From assembly GCA_029378245.1 (NCBI GenBank), contig JARKIF010000034.1, positions 372,001-436,000 on the forward strand: a stretch of DNA of 64,000 nt. The letters run 5' to 3'. Source of the stretch: Roridomyces roridus (taxonomy: Eukaryota > Basidiomycota > Agaricomycetes > Agaricales > Mycenaceae). Shown here piece after piece: positions 43,704-53,609 of this stretch (its first letter is position 1; each line of letters begins with the position of its first letter). The notes beneath the pieces were generated by a model, which worked only from the letters and a program-made list of their open reading frames with translations, was not told where the DNA came from and did not search any database. The translations under genes were made by a program, and so were the position numbers.

Positions 43704-46536
43704 ATGGATGGTAAGTCCAATTCCACTCCCCATGCAATGGAATCCGACCTTGGAACCCGGCGCACGCCGCAAAGAGCTCCCTCGCGGAACTTGGCGCTGG
43801 CACTTTATTCCCTCCTCCACCTCCTAGATGCTAACTACTTGAGCTGCAGGCTTTATCCAACTTACGAGGCGTCGCCTCCGGTCCAACAAGGAGTACTCCC
43901 CCTTCGACCTCGCCCTGGGCCTTGCCATCGAACCTGCCGTATACTTTGACGCCGAGGAGCAGCTGAGGATATGCCTCGAGGAGCAGCAGATGAGCGGGAA
44001 CTTTGACGACCCGGAGGATACCATCGTCCCTGCCCTTTCGTCTCTGACTGTGGACGGTGCGTGGCTGATCTTTCTGCTTTTGGCTACATATTGACGCTGT
44101 GCCAGTGGCCGACCCCGAGGCTTCCATTCCCGTCTCCACTGCCGTCTCACCTCCCATCGCGTCTGGTGCCCCTGCTGCCGACCATCGCAAGGTCAAATTC
44201 TCATTCAAACGCGCTCGAGCTCGCCAAGCCGCGTCTACCTCCACCCCGCACTACCGTGATCGACTCCACAAGCCATCGCAGTCTGCCAAAGCTCATGGGA
44301 AGATCAAGTCCAAGGTCAAGCGCGACGAGGAACGGCGCCAAAATCCTGCCTCCACCACCAACCCCAAGCTCAAACACGTCCACCTCAAAAGAGCAGGGGA
44401 GGCCGCGTCATCGGCCATACATGTCAACGTCGACGCCAACGACCTGCCCCACTCCAAGCCTGGGTGGATTGGAGTCCGGAGAGGGGAGGATGTTGCCTGG
44501 GAGTACGGGGACGAGCTGAGTGAACTCAGCGTCGGTGACACGGGAATGGGACCCTCCATGTACACTCAAGAGCAGGTGGACGCGTTGGTGGGCAAACGCG
44601 GTTTCAGATACGTACCCTGGCTTGGATGGTAAGTCCTCCTCCTACCTCCAACTACTGCCCGAGCTCATCGTCACGCTAGGCTCACTATACCCATCGTGGA
44701 CTCTAAAAGACGAATCATTGCACTTCTGGGCGGTCAACCGAGGGATAAAGAGCGGTGGAAGGTGGTTGTTAACGGTGCTGCTAGCGAGATGGAGCAGCGC
44801 GATGTCGGCGGAATGAATCGATTCCTAGTAGGGAGGTGGGATTAATTAAAATCAGACCAAACCAACTATGAGTTCGGGGATGGCGGGTGAGACTGGTTGT
44901 GGATTATTATGAGGAGATTGAATGATCGGCAGCGATGAACTTTTCACGTGACAAGCGAATGCAAGCGTGCAAATTAGTGATTATTGGTGGTAAGGTAGTA
45001 CAGTGGGGTAGTGAACTGAGAGGAAAGTGGGGGAAAGTGGGGTTGGTCGGTTCTGACTACAGGTAGATACGCTGGCCTTATATACCTTTTCCATATGTGC
45101 TATGTAATCGTATATGAGTCGTCCCGGCATGTATGCATAAGCCTCTGGCAATCTGGAAGCTTCTACAAGGTTCCGCATGTAATCGAATATTAGTCGTCCG
45201 GCAGGTACGCATAAGCCTCTGGCACACTTCTGGTTGGTCGAAGACCGTGGGAACTCGGCCATCAATTTGCCTGATTCATCATCCAGCCGCTCCAATGTCA
45301 TCCTGATTTGATAAGACACAACCACAGCCTTGGGATAATGCATGTTAAATATTTGAATATCTTGTGCTGCATCGCCGAAAGCGATCACGTCTGATCCGAA
45401 ATGTGATCCTGGTTGATCCGGAGGGTGATCCTGATTAATCCGAAGTGTCATCGTAATATTCAAAAAGTGGCCACACCAAGAGTTGAACCAGTGACCTCTG
45501 CACATTATATTCGAATTTGTATTGTTGACTCGAATTGTTGCCTCTGAACCATAGTGCCGGCAATATGATAGAAATCGTGACAGGTGCCATCATTGCATAG
45601 CTGATCCGGCTTGCGATCCTGATGTTGCCGTTATCTCCACAAGTGCGAAATACATGTTCTGGCCATTTTCATAACAAACATTTTTATAATACGACAGCGA
45701 GGAGCGTATACACCTGTCTGCCCACGAGTATCAGCACCGGCGGGCGCAGGACGAGTATGCAGCCTTGACCCGTGGGCCTTCCTTTGGAACTGGTCAAATG
45801 GTACGTCTTTCCCTCCCGTCTCCTCCCTGCCGCTCATGGCGTTTGTGTAGGAGCCTGGCGAGTTGCACACCAACCCCACCAATACTCAAATTACCGACGA
45901 ACTCATGCACCACCGTTTCTTCCTCCAGATTGTAGGATTCACCGTGTGTACGTATCCTGCCTTTACTTTGCGGACCTTGCTGACATCCGCTTAGTACTCA
46001 TGTCACTCTACGCCCCTCGCCTACTCGCTCGCTACCAGAAGTGCAAGGACGATCTGCTTGCATGGAAGCAGATGCGATGGAATTTCGACACCGGTGTACA
46101 CGCGGCCTGTACCTGGAACTTCGGGCGTGCCGTCACGAGGCCACACAAAGACTTTGGAAACTTGGCAGCAGGATGGTGCCCAGTGACCGCCCTCGGCGAC
46201 TACAACCCCGACCTCGGTGGGCATATCATCCTCTGGGAACTGCGTCTCATCATCCGCTTCCCTCCCGGCTCGACAATCTTCATTCCCTTGGCAATCATCA
46301 CGCATTCGAATACCCCGATCCAGCCCCACGAGAAACGTCATTCCTTCACCCAATTCACCTCGGGTTCGCTATTCCGTTGGGTGGCGAACGGGAACAGGAC
46401 AGATGATGAATTCCTTGCGAGTGCATCACCAGAGGAGAAGGCGGAGAGGGACAAGGCGGCGGGAACACGATGGGAGGATGGACTGTCTTGCTTTATGACC
46501 TTGGACGAACTCGAATCGCTCTACAAGACTCAGTAG
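43704..46536 (+). CDS. TET/JBP-family 2-oxoglutarate/Fe(II) dioxygenase
   Basis: Seven exons keep frame and give 544 aa: 43704-43710, 43850-44056, 44106-44628, 44680-44835, 45698-45800, 45851-45947 and 45995-46536. The N-terminal half has a basic linker and GWIGVRRGEDVAWEYGDELS, DALVGKRGFRYVPWLGW and IPIVDSKRRIIALLGGQPRD, a block found before the catalytic domain of basidiomycete TET/JBP proteins. The double-stranded beta-helix holds RPHKDFGNLAAGWC (HxD iron ligands, about H415/D417), LGGHIILWELRLIIRFPPGS, IITHSN (third ligand, about H468) and EKRHSFTQFTSGSLFRWV (Arg about 479 for 2-oxoglutarate). These enzymes oxidise 5-methylcytosine in DNA. An 862-bp intron contains a nested insertion. The first exon is only 7 nt and less certain. 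Confidence 0.9.
44836..45697. other. 862-bp intron of TET/JBP enlarged by an insertion
   Basis: Most introns in this window are 45-60 nt; this one is more than ten times longer. The flanking exons join in frame (NRFLVG then EERIHLSAHEYQHRRAQDEY). It holds the tRNA-like SINE candidate and a duplicated 50-bp block (45102-45157 and 45176-45229). The exact insertion ends are not clear to me. Confidence 0.6.
44981..45600 (-). mobile_element. tRNA-derived SINE-like insertion
   Basis: On the minus strand, 45580-45470 reads like the head of a tRNA-derived SINE. An A-box-like ACTATGGTTCAGAGGC is followed 55-60 bases later by a perfect B-box, GGTTCAACTC, within GAGGTCACTGGTTCAACTC and a GTGTGGCCA acceptor-like end. 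Downstream lies a 174-codon open frame with an internal duplication (ARGLCVPAGRLIFDYMRNLV and EAYAYMPGRLIYDYIAHMEK). The body and the 3' end are not defined, and no target duplication was identified. A tRNA pseudogene is the alternative. Confidence 0.45.
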
Positions 46537-47008
46537 ATAGATGATATATGCTTTATTGAGATCCACAATCCTATTTCTTGCTTTGAGATTGAGTTTGTGC
46601 AGTTGAAGAACAGAAAATCACTGACCTACCATGGCCGACGAGCAGAAAGTGACTGACCTACCACGCGTGTCACTGACCTACCATGGTCCGAGTGCAACGG
46701 ATTCTTTTTTTCGCTCTCACCACAAACCTGTTCTGCCACATCTGGCACATCCAGTCATGTCTTAGTAGCATTCCTGAGGTATTTGAATTTGGTTGTAATT
46801 AACAGACCATTTTGTGGTGCAGGATGCACTTGGGCTGGAATCGCATCCAATATCAAGTTACAAATCTTGCTCCTGACCACGATCTTTCTCTGCCTCCCTT
46901 CCCCAAAACCACTTCTTCGGTCTACCACCTATCCTTCTCTCTGCACCACTCCTTCCCCAAGGTCCTGGAATACTCTGGCCTTGACCTCGCGAAGCACCTG
47001 CTCTCACA
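46537..47008. other. Spacer with a short repeated motif
   Basis: CACTGACCTACCATGG occurs at 46619-46634 and 46671-46686, with a related GACTGACCTACCACG between. The rest is probably TET/JBP 3'UTR and the promoter of the next gene. I found no coding exon I trust before 47009. Confidence 0.45.
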
Positions 47009-47698
47009 ATGCCGCCCAAGGACCGGGTTTCAGGAGCAGAGCGCCAAGCTACCTACAGACGGACGTGCGTCTCGAATCTTGTGCTCCTCGCTACTCTCTG
47101 ACACCCTCCAAGCCATCGAGACGAGGTCCTTGCTCAGGATTGAATTCATGCAGCTCGGCGTCGCGCAAAGACCAGGAGCAATCCCGCCTCGGATGCTGCC
47201 TCTAAAACTCAAGCAAATCGGTACGCAGCAGGTTACAGGGGCAACCAATGCTGCTGCCCTCGCACGGAAGGAGATGATAAGACGTTGTTGGTGTGTCCAC
47301 TGCCCTCTGTTTCTCATACATGCTGGCTAACTAACTTGTACAGGAAATCTATCGACAAAATCGGCTATGACGCTTGGCTGCAAACATGGAGGAGACGACA
47401 CCCCGGCGAGTCTCCTCCTTCGGAGCTCGGTCACACCGAGGACGACCCGCCACCCGCCTCCATTGTCGTCAGCCACGATGATGAGAACGAATACGACAAC
47501 CTCGAGATGTTCGCCCAGAGCCGATTGTCAGGAACTAAATTGGAACGGTGGACGCAGAGGAGGGAGGCACGGCACGTGAGGGATATGGAGGAGCTGGAAT
47601 GGGCACAGGAAACAGCACAGTTGGATGCAGTCCTCGTTGGGAACGCGCCGGATGGCCATCAGGGTGGCGTCGACGGCGGTGAATATTTCTTGGTCTAG
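47009..47698 (+). CDS. Small uncharacterised transposon cargo protein
   Basis: Starts MPPKDRVSGAERQATYRRT. A long exon contains SLLRIEFMQLGVAQRPGAIP and NAAALARKEMIRRCW. After a GTGTGT..ACAG intron comes KSIDKIGYDAWLQTWRRRHP, then an acidic linker and ERWTQRREARHVRDMEELEW, ending GGEYFLV. The splice site of the first short exon (donor near 47065, acceptor near 47112-47121) could not be fixed. The protein is basic then acidic and probably helical at the end. No known domain was found. Its place between TET/JBP and the RNase H1 N-like gene on the same strand marks it as cargo. Confidence 0.5.
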
Positions 47699-47920
47699 TC
47701 TTACATTTTGCAATAAACGTGCATTTGCCTTTCGATTCTAGACTGTTCCAGCCAGCCTGCCCGCCAGCAGGACGCGAAAAAGGTCCCTGGAAATGAGGGT
47801 ACGTAAATTCCAGAAACGGTGGCGCACGTCTCATATAAGCTCAGCGCGACTTTTCTCCTCCCTCCATCCCTACACCACCAGCACCCCCAACACTTTCTCT
47901 CTCCTTCACCTGCTACAACT

Positions 47921-48749
47921 ATGCTTCTCGGCCAGGAGGCGCACGACGTGTTCTTCAACGGCACCCAGCCATCCAAACCAATCTGCACACCGCGTTTTTT
48001 CGAGTCTGAGGGATACAATGACCGAGAGGACCCCGTCTATCTCGTGGCTGTGGGCGCGCAGGATGGTATCTTCACCGACGTGTGCGTATTCATTGTCCTC
48101 TGGTTTTCATCTCACTCACCGTTCTGGTAGTGCGCTGGCTCGAGACCAGACTGACCACTATCCAGACTCACAGCTACGGGTCTGTAAGACCTGGGTTGGA
48201 CCCAAGGGTGCAAAGATCGTATGGCTCAATCTTTGCCTCAAATACCACGCCCGCGGTTGCCCCAATCCCACTGGTTTCCCCGAGGGCTTTTCCCAGTCCT
48301 CCCCCTTCCCCAACGGCGTCACCATGGGCCCCATCATCGCCGTCACTCCGTCAGTCTCCTACGACACCACCTGCGGGCCGCATTCTTCCTCCTGCACATC
48401 ATCACCGTGCCCATCCTTGGTCAACGCCCCCGCATCTGACGATGGCAACGACCAGCAGGGGTATGAGCAGCATTACGCTGCTGCCATGGATGACGAGCGC
48501 TATGACGAGCGCTATGCCACGCTCGCTGCTGCATACGACGAGCGCCACGCTGCTGCCATTCTTGCAGCTGGGCCGAATTTATTCTACGACGTCCAGGACC
48601 TCAAGGAACTCTCTTCCCTATTCTCGACAATGTCGTCCCCCAGCCGTCGCGACCGTATCTGCGCTGCCATCTCCTCGCACCTGTCTGCGACTGCCGCTCG
48701 GAATTCATCCCCCAGCCCTCGTTCGCGTTTGCGCAAGGAGATAAGATAG
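47921..48749 (+). CDS. Cargo protein with RNase H1 N-terminal-like domain (1)
   Basis: Exons 47921-48081 and 48131-48749 (49-nt intron) encode 259 aa. Residues about 40-75, DPVYLVAVGAQDGIFTDVAL then DHYPDSQLRVCKTW, fit the small domain shared by RNase H1 N termini and caulimovirus-type proteins (Y.V..G...G.F..W..A......P.......F.T). This domain binds nucleic-acid duplexes. The catalytic RNase H part is absent. The C-terminal half is Pro/Ser-rich and then Ala/Tyr/Asp/Glu-rich (ERYDERYATLAAAYDERHAA). Binding of DNA-RNA hybrids or dsRNA is inference. Confidence 0.55.
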
Positions 48750-49470
48750 GCGCAGTCCGCATCCATTGAGGTGCACGTGATCAAGCGTGACACCCGACGC
48801 CTGCCGGTACTGCTCGACAACAACAACAAAATTGAACATTCTAAAATGACGGAAATGTGCATTTGGGTCGTAGCTAGAGGTCCCTCATTCCGGATTGCCC
48901 ATTCTAGCCCGTGAAAAAAAGTTTTACCTCATTTTTTGGAAAAGCCTCCAAATGGTATTTGCACCCCAACGGCACCGACTTGGAGAAAAAGTTCGCCGAA
49001 TTCCGCGTTTCCCACGGTCACGTGTACAGCAATCAGCACCATATTTATGGACATCCTCACCGTCCCTGCCATCTCTGGATGTTCTAATGTGTATAGGATA
49101 CATTTATCATGCAGTAGCTGCAAGAAAAATAAGCAGCTGAGGTCTTTTCTCACAAATGTGGCTTGCGTTGATGGCCATCATAAGATGATGGGACCGGCGA
49201 AGGTCTCGGCAACCCGACCACCTGCCAAATCAAGCTCCGATTGGGTGATCTTAGCTTACTCCTGGCTCACACTTGCTCACACCAGACTCACACACACCTT
49301 TCCATGTATGACCCACTCATCCCTGCACATGAATAAAAAATCGATTTTTTTCCGAATTTTTTTCCTGAGTGTTTCTCGTCAATTGGGACAGTTTTCACTT
49401 TTGACTTCCAGGATTTCGCGTTTCCCACGCCACTGTCACGCGTGACTGTCACTGATGTCACGGTCGATGG
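48750..49470. other. Spacer with one arm of a 27-bp inverted repeat
   Basis: 48740-48766 is the exact reverse complement of 49467-49493 (ATGGATGCGGACTGCGCCTA and seven more bases). Otherwise AT-rich, without recognisable genes. Confidence 0.55.
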
Positions 49471-49968
49471 ATGCGGACTGCGCCTATCTTATCCACCGAT
49501 GTCTCCTCGCAGCTGTCTGCGATGTCCTCCCGCTCACACTCACCCTCTGCCTCCTCTGCCTCATCATTCTCCGACATCTCGTCCCTCCCCGACATGTCAG
49601 AGGAGCAGTTTGCATGGCTGTCGCAACCAACAGTGGTAGCTCCTGCTTCCAGCCCTGCCGCACTCCCTTCTGTTCTGCCCGCTGTTGGCTTTGACGACAT
49701 CAGGTTCCTCCTTGGGGACGCCGACCCGTCCGAGGGTGAACTCACGGTGCTGCAGTCGCGTTTGGACCTCCACAGCGCCCCACGCCCCAACGCTCCCCTC
49801 CTCTATGCCGTCATCGGTGTGCGTGGTCAACTTTTTGAATACTACAGTCAAGCTATCTTGGCTGCCTCGCACCGAGGCATTATGAAGCCCACCGTCGCAG
49901 CGAACAACCACTACGACAAACTTCTCGAGTTCACGTTCTGGACTCATGCTGAGAGCGGCGGTGTCTGA
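49471..49968 (+). CDS. Cargo protein with RNase H1 N-terminal-like domain (2)
   Basis: Open frame of up to 165 aa. The N-terminal 60 residues are Ser-rich. The C-terminal part, APLLYAVIGVRGQLFEYYSQ, AILAASHRGIMKP and NNHYDKLLEFTFWTHAESGG, resembles a second RNase H1 N-like module (Y.V..G......Y..A......P......F..........FW). It may start further downstream (MSSRSHSPS) or have missing 5' exons. The first codons overlap one arm of a 27-bp inverted repeat. Confidence 0.4.
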   Translation: MRTAPILSTDVSSQLSAMSSRSHSPSASSASSFSDISSLPDMSEEQFAWLSQPTVVAPASSPAALPSVLPAVGFDDIRFLLGDADPSEGELTVLQSRLDLHSAPRPNAPLLYAVIGVRGQLFEYYSQAILAASHRGIMKPTVAANNHYDKLLEFTFWTHAESGGV

Positions 49969-50424
49969 GGGGCGGGTGGGCTTTTCTTGGTTTTGTGATA
50001 CATTCTGCGGGGAACGAGTCGAATATTTCTTGCTTTCATGATGTGCTGCATGTTGTGCTGTCGAAAAAAAAATGTAATATACCTACTGTACATAGATCCT
50101 GTATTGTCCATAGTGAATGAAAAAGTCGTCCGATTTGGGCGCAAGATGTATGATGCCATCATCTTCTTCTTGTCTTCCTCCTCGAATGGTCTGCGTCTCC
50201 ACCTGAGCAACCATGCTCCACGGCCTTGACCCAACGGCCATTTCGACAAGCCACTCTACTACCTCAAGCGAGCATGGCCACGACACGGGTGCGGCAAGGG
50301 CGGAAGGCGCCACAGTGACGTGTACACGTCAGTCAGTGTTTCCGAGGGCGCAGCGAGGGTCGACAACTTGCATTCCAACACCTCTTACACCGTCCACTCC
50401 CTCCAATCAACTGCATTCAAAACT
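49969..50424. other. Spacer, no gene recognised
   Basis: 3' flank of the previous frame and promoter of the next. A poly(A)-rich run at 50065-50075 is the only notable feature. Confidence 0.35.
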
Positions 50425-50710
50425 ATGGGTGGTGAGCCCTCTCTTCTTCTCTTCTCAAGCACCAGACTCACAGACGCACAGTGGCTCACCTTATTCGGAC
50501 TGGGACTTTGGCTTTCCGGGCGTTGTGAGGTACGTATTGCGACTAAACCGCAATATAGTACTAAACCAGCCTAGGGAAGCTTCTTGGACTCGTTGTCGGC
50601 TCTTACGAGGAATGTGACGGACACGTTCCGTTGGTTTACAAAGGCCCTGGATTTTTTATGGTCGTCAGCCCGGTGGTTTGTCGTTCGCCCTCTTTCATCT
50701 TCCTCTCTGG
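50425..50710 (+). CDS. Small uncertain cargo gene
   Basis: ATGGGTG at 50425 is followed by GTGAGC..ACAG, a short exon (GSPYSDWDFGFPGVVR), another intron (GTACGT..CTAG) and a segment readable as KLLGLVVGSYEECDGHVPLV and YKGPGFFMVVSP. Exon phases do not all agree, so either a boundary is wrong or the gene is decayed. The short first exon resembles the layout of the TET/JBP gene start. Confidence 0.25.
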
Positions 50711-50798
50711 CAAGTATCACCCTCTCTCTCTCATCCGTCGCCGAGGCTGACGTTGTCCATAGCTGCTACCTCTTCTGTATCCAGCCACTCTACTCGAA

Positions 50799-53280
50799 AT
50801 GTCGGAGGGAGGTGCTCTGTCTCCCAGTCCGCCCGTTGTTCAAACGATCGCCACCATCACTACGCCTGTCGTCCCTGCCGTCGTTCCCGTCATCACCAAC
50901 TTGACTGCTACTCAGGACGTGGTAATGCACGAGCCAGGCCCTGCTATTGTCTCCACTACGCCCGTCGTCCCTGCCGTCATTCCCATCATCACCAACTCGA
51001 CTGCTACTCAGGACGTGGTAATGCACGAGCCAGACCCTGCTATTGTCTCCACCACGCCTGTCGTCCCTGTTGTCCCCGAGGTTGACATGGGTGTCGAGCC
51101 GCCTGCTCTCGCTCCTAATACCCACGCGTGCCGTAACCCCCACCTCCCCATCATCACTGCTCGTGCGCGGTACCGCAAGCCCAAGGAGAAGAACGGCGCC
51201 CAAATGACGCGTCTCTGCCGGCAAATGCGCGTCAACAAGGCCCAGGATCTGGCCGACGATATCAGGGATATTCGGCAGGCCCTCGAGGACGCGCTGCCCG
51301 CTGTTGCAGCCAAGCACAATATCGCCCTCAGGGAGCTTCGTCAGCGGGTGTACAATGGTGCGGGGCTCAAGACGAAGCGCAAGTTGAGCGAGTATAACGC
51401 CAAGGTGTCCTGCGTAATGGAGATCGTGAACGAGGGTCAGTTACTTCCTTACCTGATTGATCTTCTGCTCATGTATTCTAGGGTTGGTGCTTGGAGATCG
51501 ATTCAATATGGCCGAGGTCAAGAAGATGATCAAGGAAGACCCTTCGCTCTTAACCGACGTTGAACCCGAGCACCTCGAGGATATGATAGCCAAGCTGGAG
51601 GCACGGCGCGTACTCGAGCGGACGGGTGTGCGGGGTGATAATGTTGCAGCTGCCATTGATGCGCAGCGTACGTTGGCTATCCTCTCCGAGCTGGTGGGTG
51701 TTTCTCCCTCTTCATTTCATCTCGATTGTTTCTAATGCGCCGATACAGGTTACGGGCCTGTACAAGCATACGGGCATCGTTGGGTTCGCATTCTTCACTC
51801 GCGGGAACTTCAGCGACATCACCGCTCCCGTCGCTATCCACTCCGGCGAGGCACTTTCCTTTTGCGCCGAGATGCTCAACCGTGAGCCGGAGGTCATCAA
51901 CGCTATGCTGGAGCTGTGGCAGATCCAACGGAGCTCAGGTAAGCTGCTCGTTTGTTGCTTGTTCTTGTTCATGTATTGACGCTTTCTAGGTGCCATCACC
52001 GCACCTTCCGTCGAAAAAATGCGAGTCGTTGGCGCTGCCATGATCAAGTCCAGGCTTGGTAAGTCATTTCCTCTACTCCTCATCCCGAATTCATGCTGAT
52101 CGACTTTGAAGTCCAAGTCACCGGCAAACCGAACGTTGTGATGAATTTCGAAAACTACGTCAAATCCATTGTCCAAGGCAAGCATGTCGCGCTGGTGGGA
52201 TGGCCTGCCGGCGTTCCTTGGAAGCGACTCGCCAAGCAGAGCAACACGGGCGATGTCCGCCGCATCTACAAGGCACTGAAGGATGGAACGATGAAGTGGA
52301 AGAGGCTTAGGACGGAGGAGGAGGAGGAGGAGGAGGAGCGGCGGTTCAACAAGCTAATTAACAAGGGCTTGGCGACGGTGGGGAAGAAGCGTAAGGTCCG
52401 GGATGACCTTGGAGCGACCCATCAGACGCAGGGTAGAGAGCTCGAGAGTGATGCGGAGGATGGGGCGCAGGGCAGCGGTGACGATGGTGACAACGACGGA
52501 GAGCCCAGCGACGACGAGGATCGGCCGTTTGTGGATTACGACGGGGGTTACTCGGACGACAACACCGCTCGACGCAAAAAGGCACCGGCCAAGTCCAAGT
52601 CCACCAAGGCCTCTGCTACCAAAACGACCAAGGCCGCTGCCTCCAAGTCCACCACCAAAACGACCAAGGCCGTGGCGTCCAAGTCCACCAAGTCCGCCGC
52701 CTCCAAGTCCACCGCCAAAACGACTCCCAAGTCCACCGCCCCCAAGCCCAAGCCGCCTGCCAAACCATCTACCAAGTCCAAAGCGGCTCTCAAGCCCTTC
52801 GTCCCAACAGAGGCTCCCCCCAAATACATCTTCAAGAACGGGAAGCATGTACCCAACGGAGCTGCGGTGGATGAGCACGCTAGACGGATGGTAGAGGAGC
52901 GGGGGAAGCATGAGAGGCAGATGCGTGAGCTCAAGGGCGGGAACGAGAGTGGGAGCGATGAAGGGAGTGATGATGACGACGAGGGCGAGGAGCAGGTGGT
53001 GTCGACGAAGCAAGGTCCTCCCGCCAAGCGCCGCCGCACCACCAAGGAACCTGAGGAGCAGGCGGTGAAAAAGAGGAAGAAGACTGTCGACAAGCGTGCG
53101 CGGGACGACTCCCAGGATGAAGACGAGCAGCCCGTTGCCAAGAAGGCCAAGCTTGTCGTGGAGCTGCCGCGGCCGAGGCCTGCTTGGAATAGCGCGCCTA
53201 ATGCGACTCGGGGGAAGAGGGTCGGCCCTCCCGGCGTTCGTGCGTGCGACATTGTCTTGCCGGAGGTGGAGGAAGACTGA
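50799..53280 (+). CDS. Large lysine-rich presumed nuclear cargo protein
   Basis: Five exons (50799-51435, 51482-51693, 51749-51938, 51990-52058, 52112-53280) give 758 aa in unbroken frame. The N terminus has two 34-residue repeats (TPVVPAVVPVITNLTATQDV and the next). The centre has a basic segment (KPKEKNGAQMTRLCRQMRVN), MIKEDPSLLTDVEPEHLEDM, TGIVGFAFFTRGNFSDITAP and ALVGWPAGVPWKRLAKQSNT. The C-terminal 350 residues alternate acidic runs with Lys/Ser/Thr repeats (KSTKASATKTTKAAASKSTT) and strong nuclear signals (KRRRTTKEPE, KKRKKTVDKR). This resembles large uncharacterised basidiomycete proteins tied to repeated loci. A chromatin-associated role is inference. Confidence 0.75.
50830..51070 (+). 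repeat. 102-bp tandem duplication in coding region
   Basis: Two adjacent copies, plus the start of a third, of a 102-bp unit (containing CAGGACGTGGTAATGCACGA) encode the repeated TTPVVPAV..I.N.TATQDVVMHEP segment. The period preserves frame. Confidence 0.8.
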
Positions 53281-53370
53281 ACGCTACATGTACTGTATAT
53301 ACTGCTTTCTTGGCCTTAACGACGTGTTTGTACTGTATAGTGACTTGAATTGACTGTTTTTTTCTTGGAC

Positions 53371-53601
53371 TTCCTTTTTGGGCTAAGATCACGATGGGGG
53401 ATCATTCGGCACGACTTTATCGCAACACTACCTATTACTTGCACTTGGTAAGTCTTTACGTGGTATATTGAGACTTTATTGCGACCTTTGTCGCGCTCTT
53501 TATTGCGACATAGGGACCCGGCCTCTATCCTTTCCAATTAGAATGGACACCACCATGGGTTGTCCCTTCCTATTAGAGGGGAAATACAGGTCCTAAAGGT
53601 G
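53371..53601 (-). repeat. Right terminal inverted repeat of the KDZ element (231 bp)
   Basis: Reverse complement of 39838-40068 with one mismatch. It lies 90 bases after the stop codon of the last cargo gene. Confidence 0.95.
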
Positions 53602-53609
53602 ATAGCGCG
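53602..53609 (+). repeat. Target-site duplication, right copy
   Basis: ATAGCGCG, matching GTAGCGCG at the left end in seven of eight bases. Confidence 0.85.

Larger units (their letters stand above)
39838..53601. mobile_element. 13,764-bp KDZ transposon carrying TET/JBP and other cargo
   Basis: Bounded by 231-bp inverted repeats and an 8-bp target duplication. Gene order is KDZ transposase (minus, 40090-43511), bidirectional promoter, TET/JBP dioxygenase (plus, 43704-46536), a small orphan (47009-47698), RNase H1 N-like protein 1 (47921-48749), RNase H1 N-like protein 2 (49471-49968), a small uncertain gene (50425-50710) and a lysine-rich 758-aa protein (50799-53280). All cargo is on one strand, opposite to the transposase. 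Near-identical ends, an open transposase and open cargo frames point to a recent, possibly autonomous insertion. KDZ stands for Kyakuja-Dileera-Zisupton, a superfamily expanded in basidiomycetes together with TET/JBP genes. Confidence 0.95.

Noticed and set aside
43647..43949. Unspliced 100-codon frame at the TET/JBP 5' end
   Set aside because: It crosses two well-placed splice sites. The spliced reading gives continuous family-like sequence.
45470..45580. A functional tRNA gene
   Set aside because: A- and B-box-like sequences are present, but no complete cloverleaf with an anticodon stem could be folded by eye. A SINE head is the better reading.
48584..48862. Minus-strand open frame opposite the first RNase H1 N-like gene
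   Set aside because: It is a shadow of the plus-strand coding sequence, which has the splice sites and family similarity.
39838..53601. Helitron or giant Starship-type element
   Set aside because: The element has long terminal inverted repeats, an 8-bp target duplication and a KDZ transposase. There is no Rep-helicase and no tyrosine recombinase (DUF3435) gene.
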